Notes under the pieces: model-generated | Told to the model about the DNA's origin: nothing | The model's input: only the letters and a program-made list of their open reading frames with translations | The model's database searches: none | In this document: positions 21,365-30,897 of the stretch, piece by piece | Position numbering within the stretch: the stretch's first letter is position 1 | Layout of the letters: each line of letters opens with the position of its first letter | Translations under genes and position numbers: made by a program | Origin: Burkholderiaceae bacterium | Lineage (GTDB): Bacteria; Pseudomonadota; Gammaproteobacteria; Burkholderiales; Burkholderiaceae_E | Direction of reading: 5' to 3' | DNA length: 32,091 nt | Assembly: GCA_024641185.1 (NCBI GenBank) | Contig: JAHEDO010000002.1 | Location: 1 to 32,091, forward strand

Positions 21365-22906
21365 GTGGCCGCCGAAGTCAAGGCACCAGCGCTGCGCGCC
21401 CTGCCGTCGGTGCCTCCGGCGCTCGCGCCGGACTCGATGGTGGACAGCAAGCCCTACGTCGCCGCCGAGAAGATCAACGAGGCCATCGGGTTTCCGGGCA
21501 AGCTCGACGACGACTGGCAGGTGGTTCACGACAAGGCGATCGCGCACATGGGCACGCTGCTCAAGCGCTACCGGTCGCTGAAGGTGTACCTGGACGCCTG
21601 CGTGCACTGCGGCGCCTGCACCGACAAGTGCCACTACTTCCTGGGCACCGGCGACCCGAAGAACATGCCGGTGGCACGCCAGGACCTGATGCGCAGCGTC
21701 TACCGCCGCTACTTCACGCTGCCCGGCAAGCTGGTTCCCAAGCTCGTCGGCGCGCGCGACCTCACGCGCGACGTGCTCGACGAGTGGTACACCTACTACC
21801 ACCAGTGCTCCGAGTGCCGGCGCTGCTCGGTGTACTGCCCCTACGGCATCGACACCGCCGAGATCACGATGGCGGGGCGCGAGATCCTGGACGCCGTCGG
21901 CTACGGCCAGAAGTACTCCAACGAGATCATCGGCAAGGTCCACCGGGTCGGCAACAATCTCGGACTGCCCGGACCGGCGCTGCTCAACACGCTCGAGGGC
22001 CTGGAGGAGGACACCAAGGAAGAGACCGGCGCGGACGTGCGTTTCCCGCTCGACCAGAAGGGCGCCGAGGTGCTGCTGGTCACGCCGTCGGCCGACTTCT
22101 TCGCCGAGCCGCACGTCGAGAGCCTGATCGGCTACGCGAAGGTGTTCCACGCGGCCGGCGTGAGCTGGACGATGTCGTCGCACGCATCGGAGGCGGGCAA
22201 TTTCGGCCTGTTCATCGGCAACTACGAGCAGCTGCGCACGATCGCGTTGCGCATCCGCGAGGCGGCGCTGGAGCTCGGCGTCAAGCGAATCGTCGTCGGC
22301 GAGTGCGGCCACGCCTGGCGCATCGCCTACAGCTTCTGGAACACGCTGGCCGGCATCGGCCAGGGCGCCAAGGACCCGTTCGCGGTCCAGCTGCAGAGCC
22401 AGCTCGACCTGCGCTATCGCCAGCCGATGCACATCTGCGAGTTCACCTGGGACCTGATCCAGCGCGGCGCGCTCACGCTCGACAAGGATGCCAACGACCA
22501 CCGGATCGTGACCTTCCACGACAGCTGCAATGTCGCACGCGCTTCGCGGATGGGCGATGCACCGGGCGGGCAGTTCGAGATCCCGCGCGCGATCATCCGG
22601 GCCACCGCCAACCACTACCACGAGATGATGCCCGGCACCACGCACGAGGCGACCTTCTGCTGCGGCGGCGGCGGCGGCGTGCTGACCGACGAAGTCCTGG
22701 ACCTGCGGGTCAAGGGCGCGCTGCCGCGGATGGAAGCGCTGCAGCAGGTGGTCAACGACCACGGCGTGAACTTCATGGCGACGATCTGCGCGATCTGCAA
22801 GGCGCAGTTCAGCAAGGTGTTGCCCTACTACGGTTTCAAGATGGGAATGGTCGGTGGCGTTCACCAGCTGGTGAGCACCGCGATCCGCCTCGGCGCGAAG
22901 TCCTGA
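21365..22906 (+). CDS. dsrK: DsrK, HdrD-like iron-sulfur subunit
   Basis: DsrK is the catalytic subunit of the DsrMKJOP membrane complex and acts on DsrC. The 513-residue protein has two [4Fe-4S] ferredoxin motifs, CVHCGACTDKC and CSECRRCSVYCP. In the C-terminal half it has the heterodisulfide-reductase-type cluster region with FHDSCNVAR, TFCCGGGGG and CAICKAQF. The GTG start at 21365 lies 3 bp after dsrM, so the two are likely translationally coupled. Confidence 0.95.
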   Translation: MAAEVKAPALRALPSVPPALAPDSMVDSKPYVAAEKINEAIGFPGKLDDDWQVVHDKAIAHMGTLLKRYRSLKVYLDACVHCGACTDKCHYFLGTGDPKNMPVARQDLMRSVYRRYFTLPGKLVPKLVGARDLTRDVLDEWYTYYHQCSECRRCSVYCPYGIDTAEITMAGREILDAVGYGQKYSNEIIGKVHRVGNNLGLPGPALLNTLEGLEEDTKEETGADVRFPLDQKGAEVLLVTPSADFFAEPHVESLIGYAKVFHAAGVSWTMSSHASEAGNFGLFIGNYEQLRTIALRIREAALELGVKRIVVGECGHAWRIAYSFWNTLAGIGQGAKDPFAVQLQSQLDLRYRQPMHICEFTWDLIQRGALTLDKDANDHRIVTFHDSCNVARASRMGDAPGGQFEIPRAIIRATANHYHEMMPGTTHEATFCCGGGGGVLTDEVLDLRVKGALPRMEALQQVVNDHGVNFMATICAICKAQFSKVLPYYGFKMGMVGGVHQLVSTAIRLGAKS

Positions 22907-22940
22907 CGCGCGGGCGCCCACGTTTCGGAGAACACGGATC

Positions 22941-24893
22941 ATGTCGACGACCACTGATAAGCCCAGCGAGAAACTCACCTTCCGTCGCTACAAGGACGGC
23001 GAGCACACCTGGAAGAACTTCCACCAGAAGATCTTCGACGCCGACCACTCGCACAAGTGCCCGACCTACATCCAGTCGACGCCGCCGTGCCAGGGCAGTT
23101 GCCCGTCGGGAGAGGACATTCGCGGCTACCTGAACATCGTGCGCGGCATGGAGAAGCCCCCGGCCGGCATGTCCTGGCAGGAGTACGCGTGGCGCCGCCT
23201 CACCCAGGCCAACCCGTTCCCGTCGGTGATGGGGCGCGTCTGCCCGGCACCCTGCGAGTCCGGCTGCAACCGCAACGAGGTCGAGGACCACGTCGGGATC
23301 AACTCGGTCGAGCACTACCTGGGCGAGTGGGCCAATGCCAACGGCCTGAAGTTCGTCAAGCCCGAGCACTCCACCGGCAAGAAGGTCGCAGTGATCGGCG
23401 GCGGGCCGGCTGGTCTGTCGGTCGCGTATCAACTCGCCCTCAAGGGCCATGCGGTCACGATCTTCGACGAGCGCGAGTTCCTGGGCGGGATGATGCGCTA
23501 CGGCATCCCGGGCTTCCGCACGCCGCGCGAGGTCCTCGACACCGAGATCAACCGCATCCTCGAGCTCGGTGTACAGGCGCGGCTGAAGTGCCGGATCGGC
23601 ACCGACGTGACGCTCGACCAGTTGCGCAGCGAGTTCGACGCGGTCTTCCTGGGCATGGGCGCGCAGGCGGGTCGCGCGCTGCCGGCCAAGGACAGCGAAG
23701 CCCCCAACGTCGTCACCGCCACGGCGTTCCTGCGCGCCTTCAACGACGGGCGGCTGCGCCACGTCGGCAAGCGCGTCGTGGTCGTCGGCGGCGGCGACAC
23801 CTCGATCGACGTCGCAACTGTCGCGCGCCGGCTCGGCCACATCGAGCAGGCCCACCCCACCGACTTCGAAGGTGCGATCGCCGGCCACATGGCGCAGGAC
23901 GTCGCCGAGGTTTCGGTCAAGCAGGGCGCGGAAGTCGTGCTGACCTCGGTCTTCTCGATCGCCCAGATGCAGGCGAACCCGCACGAGATCGAGCAGGCGC
24001 AGGCCGAGGACATCACCATTCGCGGCGGGCTGGTGCCGGTGGCGGTGATCAAGGGGCCGGATGGCCGCGCCACCGCGCTGCGAGTCGCACAGTGCGAAGC
24101 GAAGTTCGTCGGCCCCAAACTCGAGATCAAGACGATCGAGGGCACCGAGGAAGACATCCCGGCGGACCTGATTGTCTCGGCGATCGGCCAGGCGGTGGAC
24201 TTCACCGGGCTGGAGGTCTTCGACAACGGCCGCGGTGCGGTCACCGCGGACCGCAGCTACCAGGTGCAGGGCCAGCCCGGCGTGTTCGCCGGCGGCGACG
24301 TGCTCCGACCCCACCTGCTGACCACCGCGATCGGCCACGGCGCGATCGCGGCGGACGGCATCGACCGGTTCCTGGGCGGCGAGGAGATCGGCAAGCGCCC
24401 GAAGATCGACGTGCACGTGTTCGACCTGATGCGCAAGTACGTCGAGAAAGGGACGGATCTCGCCGAGATCAAGGAGCCGCTGCGCGGCACCGACCGGGCC
24501 ACCGGCGCGATCCACAACTACGACAACCGCTCGGATCGCTATGTGATCCCGAACAAGGATCTGTATCTCGGCCACTTCGGGTACGTCCCGCGCAACAGAC
24601 GCAATTTCATCACGCTGACCAAGGAGTCGGCGCTGGGCAACTTCGAAGAGCGCATCGAGGCGCTCGACGAGGCGGTCGCGGTGGCCGAGGCCAAACGCTG
24701 CATGAGCTGCGGACTGTGCTTCGAGTGCGACAACTGCGTGGTGTACTGCCCCCAGACCGCGGTCAAGAAAGTGCCGAAGAAGGAGGCGACGACCGGACGC
24801 TACGTGTACACCGACTACAGCACCTGCATCGGCTGCCACATCTGCGCCGACGTCTGCCCGACCGGCTACATCCAGATGGGCCTGGGCGAGTGA
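22941..24893 (+). CDS. dsrL: DsrL, iron-sulfur flavoprotein NAD(P)H oxidoreductase
   Basis: DsrL binds DsrAB and transfers electrons between the sulfite reductase and NAD(P)+; it is needed for sulfur oxidation. The 650-residue protein has an N-terminal iron-sulfur domain (CQGSC, CPAPCESGC), an FAD-binding site AVIGGGPAGLSVAYQLALKG and a second nucleotide site VVVVGGGDTSIDVATVARRL. It ends in a two-cluster ferredoxin domain (CMSCGLCFECDNCVVYCP, CIGCHICADVCPTG). The C-terminal ferredoxin is typical of DsrL. This gene helps to define the cluster as oxidative. Confidence 0.96.
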   Translation: MSTTTDKPSEKLTFRRYKDGEHTWKNFHQKIFDADHSHKCPTYIQSTPPCQGSCPSGEDIRGYLNIVRGMEKPPAGMSWQEYAWRRLTQANPFPSVMGRVCPAPCESGCNRNEVEDHVGINSVEHYLGEWANANGLKFVKPEHSTGKKVAVIGGGPAGLSVAYQLALKGHAVTIFDEREFLGGMMRYGIPGFRTPREVLDTEINRILELGVQARLKCRIGTDVTLDQLRSEFDAVFLGMGAQAGRALPAKDSEAPNVVTATAFLRAFNDGRLRHVGKRVVVVGGGDTSIDVATVARRLGHIEQAHPTDFEGAIAGHMAQDVAEVSVKQGAEVVLTSVFSIAQMQANPHEIEQAQAEDITIRGGLVPVAVIKGPDGRATALRVAQCEAKFVGPKLEIKTIEGTEEDIPADLIVSAIGQAVDFTGLEVFDNGRGAVTADRSYQVQGQPGVFAGGDVLRPHLLTTAIGHGAIAADGIDRFLGGEEIGKRPKIDVHVFDLMRKYVEKGTDLAEIKEPLRGTDRATGAIHNYDNRSDRYVIPNKDLYLGHFGYVPRNRRNFITLTKESALGNFEERIEALDEAVAVAEAKRCMSCGLCFECDNCVVYCPQTAVKKVPKKEATTGRYVYTDYSTCIGCHICADVCPTGYIQMGLGE

Positions 24894-24903
24894 GGTGACC
24901 GCG

Positions 24904-25335
24904 ATGCTGCACGCGACGCTGAGCCGCTGGATCGTGCTGGCGCTGGTGCTCGTGGCGGGTGCGGGGGCGACTTGGGCGAGCGCCTGGGCGGCCGACGCGG
25001 CCGGCCGGGTGCCCAAGCCCGAGATTTCTGTCGACGCCGCCACACAGTGCATCGCCGCTCCCGAGGTCATGCGGCGCACCCACATGGACATGCTCAAGCA
25101 CCAGCGCGACCGGACAGTGCATCTGGGCGAGCGCGGCGTGAAGGTGACACTGAACGCGTGCATCGACTGTCACGCCGGCAAGGGCGCGGGCGCGGCGGCT
25201 GGATCGGTGGTCGGCAGCCCGCAGGCCTTCTGCGAGACCTGCCATCGGTATGCGGCGGTCAAGCTCGACTGCTTCGAGTGCCATCAGCCGAAGCCGGGAG
25301 CCGCCCCTGCGGCCGCGGCGGCGGCGAAACAGTGA
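24904..25335 (+). CDS. dsrJ: DsrJ, periplasmic triheme cytochrome c
   Basis: This 143-residue protein has an uncleaved-type signal anchor (WIVLALVLVAGAGATW) and three heme c motifs: CIDCH, CETCH and CFECH. A cysteine in ATQCIAAPEV fits the unusual His/Cys-ligated heme reported for DsrJ. It belongs to the periplasmic arm of DsrMKJOP. The ATG at 24904 is preferred; an in-frame GTG at 24895 would add three residues. The tail is Ala/Pro-rich. The gene lies 10 bp after dsrL. Confidence 0.93.
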   Translation: MLHATLSRWIVLALVLVAGAGATWASAWAADAAGRVPKPEISVDAATQCIAAPEVMRRTHMDMLKHQRDRTVHLGERGVKVTLNACIDCHAGKGAGAAAGSVVGSPQAFCETCHRYAAVKLDCFECHQPKPGAAPAAAAAAKQ

Positions 25336-25357
25336 GCGCCTCGGCGGAGATTCGACG

Positions 25358-26152
25358 GTGAGCGAACGGGACCAGACGAACGGCAAGGCCGCGCAGGTGA
25401 CAGCGCAGCCTCAGGAGGCGAAGCGCCCCGGCGCATCGCGGCGCACGCTGCTCGGCGCGGGCACCGCGGCACTGGCCGGGGTGCTGCTCGCGCCCGGCAT
25501 CCGCCTGATCGAGATCGCCGGCGCGCAGATGCAGCGCGCCCCCGGCGAACCGGTGTCGGGCAAGGTGCGCTGGGGCATGCTGATCGACACGACGCGCTGC
25601 TCGCCCGACTGCAACGAGTGCGTGAAGGCCTGCAACACCGAGAACGGCCTGTCCGGCGGCACCGCGCCGACCGATTCGCAGTGGATCCGCAAGATCGAGA
25701 TCAAGTACGAACGCACCGGGCGCACCGTGAGCGCGCCGGTGATGTGCCAGCACTGCGCGAAGCCCCCCTGCGTCGACGTCTGCCCCACCGGCGCTTCGTT
25801 CAAGCGCGCCGACGGCATCGTGCTGGTCGACCGTCACAGCTGCATCGGCTGCCGCTACTGCGTGCTCGCTTGCCCGTACAAGGCGCGCAGCTTCGTGCAC
25901 GAACCGCTCACCGAGCAGAAGCCCGACGTGCCGCGCGGCAAGGGCTGCGTCGAGGGCTGCACGATGTGCGTCCACCGCGTCGACCGCGGGCAGCAGCCGG
26001 CCTGCGCCGAGTCCTGCCCGGAAGGCGCGATCACCTTCGGCGACCTCAACGACCCGGAAAGCGCGATCTCGCGGCGGGTCCGCGAAATCGCGACGACCCG
26101 CATCCGCGAGGACCTGCGGCTCGACACCGGCATCCGTTACCACGGGCTGTGA
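25358..26152 (+). CDS. dsrO: DsrO, periplasmic iron-sulfur protein with Tat signal
   Basis: This 264-residue protein begins with a twin-arginine signal (SRRTLLGAGTAALAG) and carries sixteen or so cysteines in ferredoxin pattern: CSPDCNECVKAC, CQHCAKPPCVDVCP, CIGCRYCVLACP and CVEGCTMC with CAESCP. It is the NrfC-like electron carrier partner of DsrP. The GTG start at 25358 has GGCGGAG upstream. Its stop lies 5 bp before the dsrP ATG. Confidence 0.94.
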   Translation: MSERDQTNGKAAQVTAQPQEAKRPGASRRTLLGAGTAALAGVLLAPGIRLIEIAGAQMQRAPGEPVSGKVRWGMLIDTTRCSPDCNECVKACNTENGLSGGTAPTDSQWIRKIEIKYERTGRTVSAPVMCQHCAKPPCVDVCPTGASFKRADGIVLVDRHSCIGCRYCVLACPYKARSFVHEPLTEQKPDVPRGKGCVEGCTMCVHRVDRGQQPACAESCPEGAITFGDLNDPESAISRRVREIATTRIREDLRLDTGIRYHGL

Positions 26153-26157
26153 CCGAC

Positions 26158-27360
26158 ATGCACGCGAGCCAATTGACGACACCCCCCTCCGAACGGCGCT
26201 TCTGGCTGATGGTGGCGCTGGGCGGGCTGATGGTCGTGATGGCGCTGGGCGCCGCGCACTACATGGAGGTGTCCGGGCACATCGTGACCGGCATGAACAA
26301 CCACGTGGTCTGGGGCTTGCCGCACGTGTTCGCGATCTTCCTGGTCGTCGCCGCTTCGGGCGTGCTGAACGTCGCGTCGATCGGTTCGGTCTTCGGCAAA
26401 GCCGACTACAAGGCGCGGGCGCCGCTGTCCGGCCTGCTCTGCGTGGCGATGCTCGCCGGCGGCCTGGCGGTGCTCAGCCTCGACCTGGGCCGCCCGGAGC
26501 GCGTGATCATCGCTGCCACCAGCTACAACTTCACCTCGGTGTTCGCCTGGAACATGTTCATGTACTCGGGCATGTTCGCGATCGTCGCGCTCTACCTGTG
26601 GACGCTGATGGATCGGCGGATGAACCCGTTGTCCAAGAAGGTCGGCCTCGCGGCCTTCGTCTGGCGGCTCATCCTGACCACCTGTACCGGCTCGATCTTC
26701 GCCTTCCTCGTCGCGCGCGAAGGCTACGGATCGGCGCTGCTCGCCCCGATGTTCATCGTGATGTCCTTCGCCTGGGGCCTGGCGGTGTTCCATCTGGTCC
26801 AGTCGGTGATCTTCGCCTGGAACGGAATGTCGCTGCCCGACCACGTGCACCGGCGGATGAGTCGCCTGCTCGGCGTGTTCGTTGCCGCCGTGCTGTACCT
26901 GGTGGCCATGCACCACCTGACCAACCTGTACTTCGCCCGCAACGTCGGCTTCGAGCGCTTCATCCTGCTCGACGGCGGCGTCTATCCGACGCTGTTCTGG
27001 GCCGGCTTCGTGGTCGCGGGCAGCGTCATTCCTCTGCTGCTGATCTACGCCCGCGGTTTCGGCAGGCAACGCGACACGGTGCTCGCGAGCGCGCTGGTCG
27101 TCGCGGGTGCGTTCTGCGCGCTGTACGTGCTCATCGTCGGCGGACAGGCCTGGCCGCTCAATCTGCTGCCTGGCGCGACCGTGCACTCGACGTTCTACGA
27201 CGGCCAGATCGCGCCGTATGCGCCGTCGCTGCCGGAACTGTTGCTGGGGATCGGCGGGATCGCGGTCGCGTTCCTGATCACGACGATCGGAATCCAGGTC
27301 TTCGATTTCCTGCCCCGGGACGTCAGCAAGCCGGCTAGCGCAGAGGGCCAGGCCCGGTGA
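26158..27360 (+). CDS. dsrP: DsrP, NrfD-like quinone-interacting membrane subunit
   Basis: This 400-residue polytopic membrane protein of the NrfD/PsrC family has about ten hydrophobic segments and the mark LSLDLGRPERVIIAA. It links periplasmic DsrO to the quinone pool. The ATG at 26158 is used. An in-frame GTG at 26149 overlapping the dsrO stop (GTGA) would add three residues and could be the true coupled start. Confidence 0.94.
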   Translation: MHASQLTTPPSERRFWLMVALGGLMVVMALGAAHYMEVSGHIVTGMNNHVVWGLPHVFAIFLVVAASGVLNVASIGSVFGKADYKARAPLSGLLCVAMLAGGLAVLSLDLGRPERVIIAATSYNFTSVFAWNMFMYSGMFAIVALYLWTLMDRRMNPLSKKVGLAAFVWRLILTTCTGSIFAFLVAREGYGSALLAPMFIVMSFAWGLAVFHLVQSVIFAWNGMSLPDHVHRRMSRLLGVFVAAVLYLVAMHHLTNLYFARNVGFERFILLDGGVYPTLFWAGFVVAGSVIPLLLIYARGFGRQRDTVLASALVVAGAFCALYVLIVGGQAWPLNLLPGATVHSTFYDGQIAPYAPSLPELLLGIGGIAVAFLITTIGIQVFDFLPRDVSKPASAEGQAR

Positions 27361-27370
27361 GGGCACTGCG

Positions 27371-28879
27371 GTGAGCCGCTGGCTCGTTTCGGCAGCGCAC
27401 AAGTCGTCGGGCAAGACGACGGTGTCGATCGGCCTGTGCGCGGCGCTGAGCCGTCGCGGGCTCGTCGTCCAGCCGTTCAAGAAAGGCCCCGACTACATCG
27501 ATCCGATGTGGCTGGGGCTGGCAGCCGGGCGCCCCTGCCGCAACCTCGACCCGCACATCGCCGGTTGGGATGAAGTCCGGGCCTCGTTCCTTCGCGCATC
27601 CGCGGGCACCACCGCCTGCATCGTCGAGGGCAATCACGGACTGCACGACGGGATCTCCGCCGACGGCAGCGACAGCAACGCGGCGCTGGCCATGCGCCTG
27701 GGGCTGCCGGTCATCCTGGTCCTGGACACGCGTGGGACGGCGCGAGGCATCGCCCCGCTCGTGCTGGGCTACCAGGCGTTCGAGCCGAGGCTGAAGATCG
27801 CCGGTGTCGTGCTCAACCGCGTCGGCGGGTCGCGCCACGAAGGCAAACTGCGGCAGGCGCTGGAGCGCTACACCGACGTGCCGGTGATCGGCGCGCTGGG
27901 CGAGGATCCGCGGCTCACGATCGCCGAACGCCATCTCGGGCTCACCCCGAGCAACGAGGCCGGCGCCGCCGCCGAACTGATCGACACGCTGGGCGACGCG
28001 ATCGCCCGGGGCGTGGACATCGACCGGCTGATCGGCATCGCCGCCGCGCCGTTGGCGCCGCCATCGCCGGATACGCCACGAGCGCTCGATGCGAAGGCCC
28101 CCGGAACAATCGAGCACGGCACGCTGACCGTCGCGGACGCGCCGGCCGCGGTGCGGATCGGCATCGCACGCGACGAAGCCTTCGGTTTCTACTACGCCGA
28201 AGATCTCGAAGCGCTGCGCAGCGCCGGCGCCCGGCTCGTGCCTTTCGACACGCTGCGGGACGCACGGCTGCCGCCGGTCGACGCGCTGTTCATCGGCGGC
28301 GGATTCCCCGAGATCCACGCGGCGGGCCTGCAGGCCAACGACGCGCTGCGCCGGGAGATCCTCGACAGGGTGGAAGCGGGGATGCCGGTGTACGCGGAAT
28401 GCGGGGGGCTGATGTACCTGGCCCGCTCGATCACGGTGAAGGGCGAGCGCTACGAGATGATCGGCGCGATCCCCGGCGACGCGGTGATGCACGCGCGCCC
28501 GGTGGGTCGCGGCTACGTTCAGCTGCAGGAAACCGGGGAGTTTCCCTGGCCGGGCGGCGCACCCCAGCCGGTGCGCGCGCACGAGTTCCACCACTCGAGC
28601 CTGGAGAATCTCGCGCCCGACACCCACTATGCGTACCGGGTGCTGCGCGGCCACGGCGTCGACGGCGAGCACGACGGCATCGTGCGGGGCAATCTGCTCG
28701 CGTCGTACGCGCACCTGCGCAGCGTCGGCGGACTCGGCTGGCCGGCGCGATTCGTCGATTTCGTTCGCGGCGTCAGCGCGGGGCGCCAATCCGACACGCG
28801 GGCGTGCCCGCCGGATACCGCGCACGCCCGAGCGCCTGTGTGCGCGCAGTTCACACAAGGAGAGGTCGCCCGATGCTGA
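27371..28879 (+). CDS. dsrN: DsrN, CobB/CbiA-like siroheme amidase
   Basis: DsrN is thought to amidate the siroheme of DsrAB using glutamine and ATP. The 502-residue protein resembles cobyrinate a,c-diamide synthase. It has an N-terminal P-loop [10 protein letters not shown], then [12 protein letters not shown], and a C-terminal glutamine amidotransferase domain with the nucleophile Cys344 in [11 protein letters not shown] and His in AHEFHHS. GTG start at 27371, 10 bp after dsrP. The C-terminus overlaps dsrR by 7 bp. Confidence 0.94.
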   Translation: MSRWLVSAAHKSSGKTTVSIGLCAALSRRGLVVQPFKKGPDYIDPMWLGLAAGRPCRNLDPHIAGWDEVRASFLRASAGTTACIVEGNHGLHDGISADGSDSNAALAMRLGLPVILVLDTRGTARGIAPLVLGYQAFEPRLKIAGVVLNRVGGSRHEGKLRQALERYTDVPVIGALGEDPRLTIAERHLGLTPSNEAGAAAELIDTLGDAIARGVDIDRLIGIAAAPLAPPSPDTPRALDAKAPGTIEHGTLTVADAPAAVRIGIARDEAFGFYYAEDLEALRSAGARLVPFDTLRDARLPPVDALFIGGGFPEIHAAGLQANDALRREILDRVEAGMPVYAECGGLMYLARSITVKGERYEMIGAIPGDAVMHARPVGRGYVQLQETGEFPWPGGAPQPVRAHEFHHSSLENLAPDTHYAYRVLRGHGVDGEHDGIVRGNLLASYAHLRSVGGLGWPARFVDFVRGVSAGRQSDTRACPPDTAHARAPVCAQFTQGEVARC

Positions 28880-29259
28880 CCGTCACCCCGACAGCGGCCG
28901 AGCAGATCCTTCGCGCGGCGGACGAGGCGGACATGGAAGAGCCTTTGTTGCGCGTGGCCGCCCGCGTCGACGAGACCAACGGACAGATCGAGTACGGGAT
29001 GGGCTTCGACGAGCGCCGGGAGCAGGACGAGGAGTTCGACTGCGAGGGTGTGATCGTGCTGGTCTCGCCGCCGTCGTTGGAACCGCTGTCGGGCACCGTG
29101 CTCGACTATGTCGAGATCGCGCCCGGCGACTTCCGCTTCGTCTTCAGCCGCGCCGAGCACGCCGCGCCAGACTCCCCGGCACGAGACAAACCCGAATCGC
29201 AGTCCGAACCGGGCGCCGGCTGCGGCGACTGCGGCTGCGGCAAGCGCACTTGCGCCTAG
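28873..29259 (+). CDS. dsrR: DsrR, A-type-scaffold-like protein with a Cys-rich tail
   Basis: DsrR is an IscA-like fold protein reported to act in dsr post-transcriptional control rather than iron-sulfur scaffolding. The 128-residue product starts [20 protein letters not shown] and has IEYGMGFDE and [15 protein letters not shown], as in A-type proteins. Allochromatium DsrR lacks the scaffold cysteines. Here the sequence ends in an extra ~30-residue tail with [13 protein letters not shown], giving cysteines 117, 120, 122 and 127. The ATG at 28873 overlaps the end of dsrN. Confidence 0.88.
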   Translation: MLTVTPTAAEQILRAADEADMEEPLLRVAARVDETNGQIEYGMGFDERREQDEEFDCEGVIVLVSPPSLEPLSGTVLDYVEIAPGDFRFVFSRAEHAAPDSPARDKPESQSEPGAGCGDCGCGKRTCA

Positions 29260-29276
29260 CACCACGGAGATCGTTG

Positions 29277-30134
29277 ATGGACCTGTCGTCCCCGCCCCCG
29301 TATTCAAATCCGACGCTGCCGGCGCAGGGCCCCGCGCTGGCACCCGGCGAGGTAGCACTGGTCGGCACCGGCCCCGGCGACCCGGAGCTTCTGACGCTGC
29401 GCGCGCTGCGCCTGATGCAGCAGGCAGACGCGGTGCTCTACGACAACCTCGTTTCGCCCGAGATCATGGCGCTCGTGGCACCCGATGCGCAGCGCATCTA
29501 CGTGGGCAAGGAACGCAACCGCCACACCATGCGCCAGGAGGCGATCAACGACCTGATGGTCGAACTCGCCAGGGCCGGCCGCCGGATCGTCCGGCTCAAG
29601 GGCGGAGATCCGTTCATCTTCGGCCGAGGGGGCGAAGAGATCGAGACGCTTGCTGCCCAGGGCGTCGCGTTCCAGGTCGTGCCCGGCATCACCGCGGCGG
29701 CCGGCGTCGCCGCCTACGCCGGCATCCCGCTCACGCACAGGGACCACTCGCACGCCTGCATCTTCGTCACCGGCCATCTGCGCGACGGCACGATGAACCT
29801 CGACTGGCCGGCGCTCGCGCGGCCCGGCCAGACGGTGGTCTGCTACATGGGCTTCCTGGGGCTGGTCGAACTGTGCACCAAGCTCGTCGAGCACGGCATG
29901 GCCGACACGACGCCGGCCGCGATCATCCAGCAGGGCACGCAGCAGGGCCAGCGGGTGATCACCGGCACGCTGGGGTCCCTGCCCGACCTCGCCGTCCGGG
30001 CACAATTGCATCCGCCGACCCTGATCATCGTCGGCGAGGTCGTGCGCCTGCGCGACAAGCTGAAGTGGTTCGAGCGCATGCAGGCGCAGCCCGCCGAACA
30101 TCCCGGGCTGCAGCAGGCCTTCGCCGGGTCCTGA
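29277..30134 (+). CDS. cobA: Uroporphyrinogen-III C-methyltransferase (siroheme synthesis)
   Basis: This SUMT-type enzyme methylates uroporphyrinogen III twice with SAM to give precorrin-2, the precursor of siroheme for DsrAB. The 285-residue protein has the signatures [57 protein letters not shown] and CYMGFLGL. A Pro-rich ~20-residue N-terminal extension precedes the core. It lacks the CysG N-terminal dehydrogenase domain, so oxidation and iron insertion must be encoded elsewhere. GGAG precedes the ATG at 29277. It is the last gene of the dsr operon. Confidence 0.93.
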   Translation: MDLSSPPPYSNPTLPAQGPALAPGEVALVGTGPGDPELLTLRALRLMQQADAVLYDNLVSPEIMALVAPDAQRIYVGKERNRHTMRQEAINDLMVELARAGRRIVRLKGGDPFIFGRGGEEIETLAAQGVAFQVVPGITAAAGVAAYAGIPLTHRDHSHACIFVTGHLRDGTMNLDWPALARPGQTVVCYMGFLGLVELCTKLVEHGMADTTPAAIIQQGTQQGQRVITGTLGSLPDLAVRAQLHPPTLIIVGEVVRLRDKLKWFERMQAQPAEHPGLQQAFAGS

Positions 30135-30138
30135 GCTC

Positions 30139-30152
30139 CGTCGGCGCCGACG
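30139..30152. terminator. Perfect 14-bp palindrome between convergent operons
   Basis: CGTCGGCGCCGACG starts 5 bp after the methyltransferase stop, in the 43-bp gap between it and the response-regulator gene. It is a perfect palindrome without spacer. It could form a bidirectional terminator, but there is no T-run. Confidence 0.4.
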
Positions 30153-30177
30153 ACGTCGACGCGTCCTGCGGTGCCCG

Positions 30178-30897
30178 CTAGCGGGAGTGAGTCTGCGCGA
30201 GCGGCGGGGCCGTGTCGTGCTGACCGGCGGCTTCCATGCGGGCCGCTTCCTCGATGCGGTGCTCGATCGCGAACACGGCCGCCTCCACGCGCGACGAGAA
30301 ACCCAGCTTCGACAGGATGTGGCGGACGTGCAGCTTGACCGTGTCGTGGCTGATTCCCAGCGTCTTGGCGATCGCCTTGTTGCTCAGCCCCCTCGAAACA
30401 TAGGCAAGGATCTGCCGCTCGCGCGCGGTGAGCAGGTCGAGTGAGCTCTCGCGCTCCTGCCGCTGCTTGCCCTCCTCCAGCAGTCCCGCGAGTTTGGCAG
30501 TCATCGCAGGCGCGACCACGAGCTCGCCGCGCGCCGCGCGGGAGATTGCCTCGATCACGTCGTTCGGATCCATGTCCTTGAGAAGATAGCCGCGCGCGCC
30601 CATGCGCAGTGCCGCCGCGAGATCGTCGCGCGAATCGCTCATCGTGAGGATCACCACCGGCACTTTCGAGCCGGAGTCGCGAAGGCGTCTCAGCAGGCGC
30701 AATCCGTCGAGCGGCGCCATGCGCAGATCGATCACCGCGAGGTCGGGCTTGTGGCTCTCGATCAGCCCGACCGCCTCTTCGGGCTTTCCGGTGGTCGCGA
30801 CCACCCGAAACCCCAGGCGCAATTCGATGAGCTCGGCCAGGCCGAGGCGACACAGGCCGTGATCGTCGACCAGCAGGACACGCAGCGGTTCGATCAT
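30178..30897 (-). CDS. NarL/FixJ-type response regulator
   Basis: This 239-residue protein has an N-terminal receiver domain with the acidic pair VDDHG (D11, D12), phospho-acceptor Asp57 in LAVIDLRM and the conserved Lys in YLLKDM. The C-terminal LuxR-type helix-turn-helix is LTARERQILAYVSRGLSNKA, then TVKLHVRHILSKL. It overlaps the kinase gene by ATGA. The regulon is unknown. A link to the dsr operon or to the divergent block is suggested by position only. Confidence 0.9.
   Translation of the reverse strand: MIEPLRVLLVDDHGLCRLGLAELIELRLGFRVVATTGKPEEAVGLIESHKPDLAVIDLRMAPLDGLRLLRRLRDSGSKVPVVILTMSDSRDDLAAALRMGARGYLLKDMDPNDVIEAISRAARGELVVAPAMTAKLAGLLEEGKQRQERESSLDLLTARERQILAYVSRGLSNKAIAKTLGISHDTVKLHVRHILSKLGFSSRVEAAVFAIEHRIEEAARMEAAGQHDTAPPLAQTHSR

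Noticed and set aside
20180-22978. 932-codon open frame on the minus strand opposite dsrC-dsrM-dsrK
   Set aside because: It is a GC-rich shadow of the well-supported dsr genes. The translation is His/Arg/Asp-rich and unlike any family, and it crosses three real genes.
28627-29358. Minus-strand frame over dsrN-dsrR
   Set aside because: It is a shadow frame of dsrN, dsrR and the start of the methyltransferase gene; no ribosome site or domain is visible.
29277-30134. Complete CysG siroheme synthase at the end of the dsr operon
   Set aside because: Only the methyltransferase domain is present, without the N-terminal dehydrogenase/ferrochelatase part.
30135-30177. dsrS gene following dsrR as in Allochromatium
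   Set aside because: The methyltransferase gene follows dsrR, then a 43-bp gap and a convergent regulator. There is no space for dsrS on this strand.
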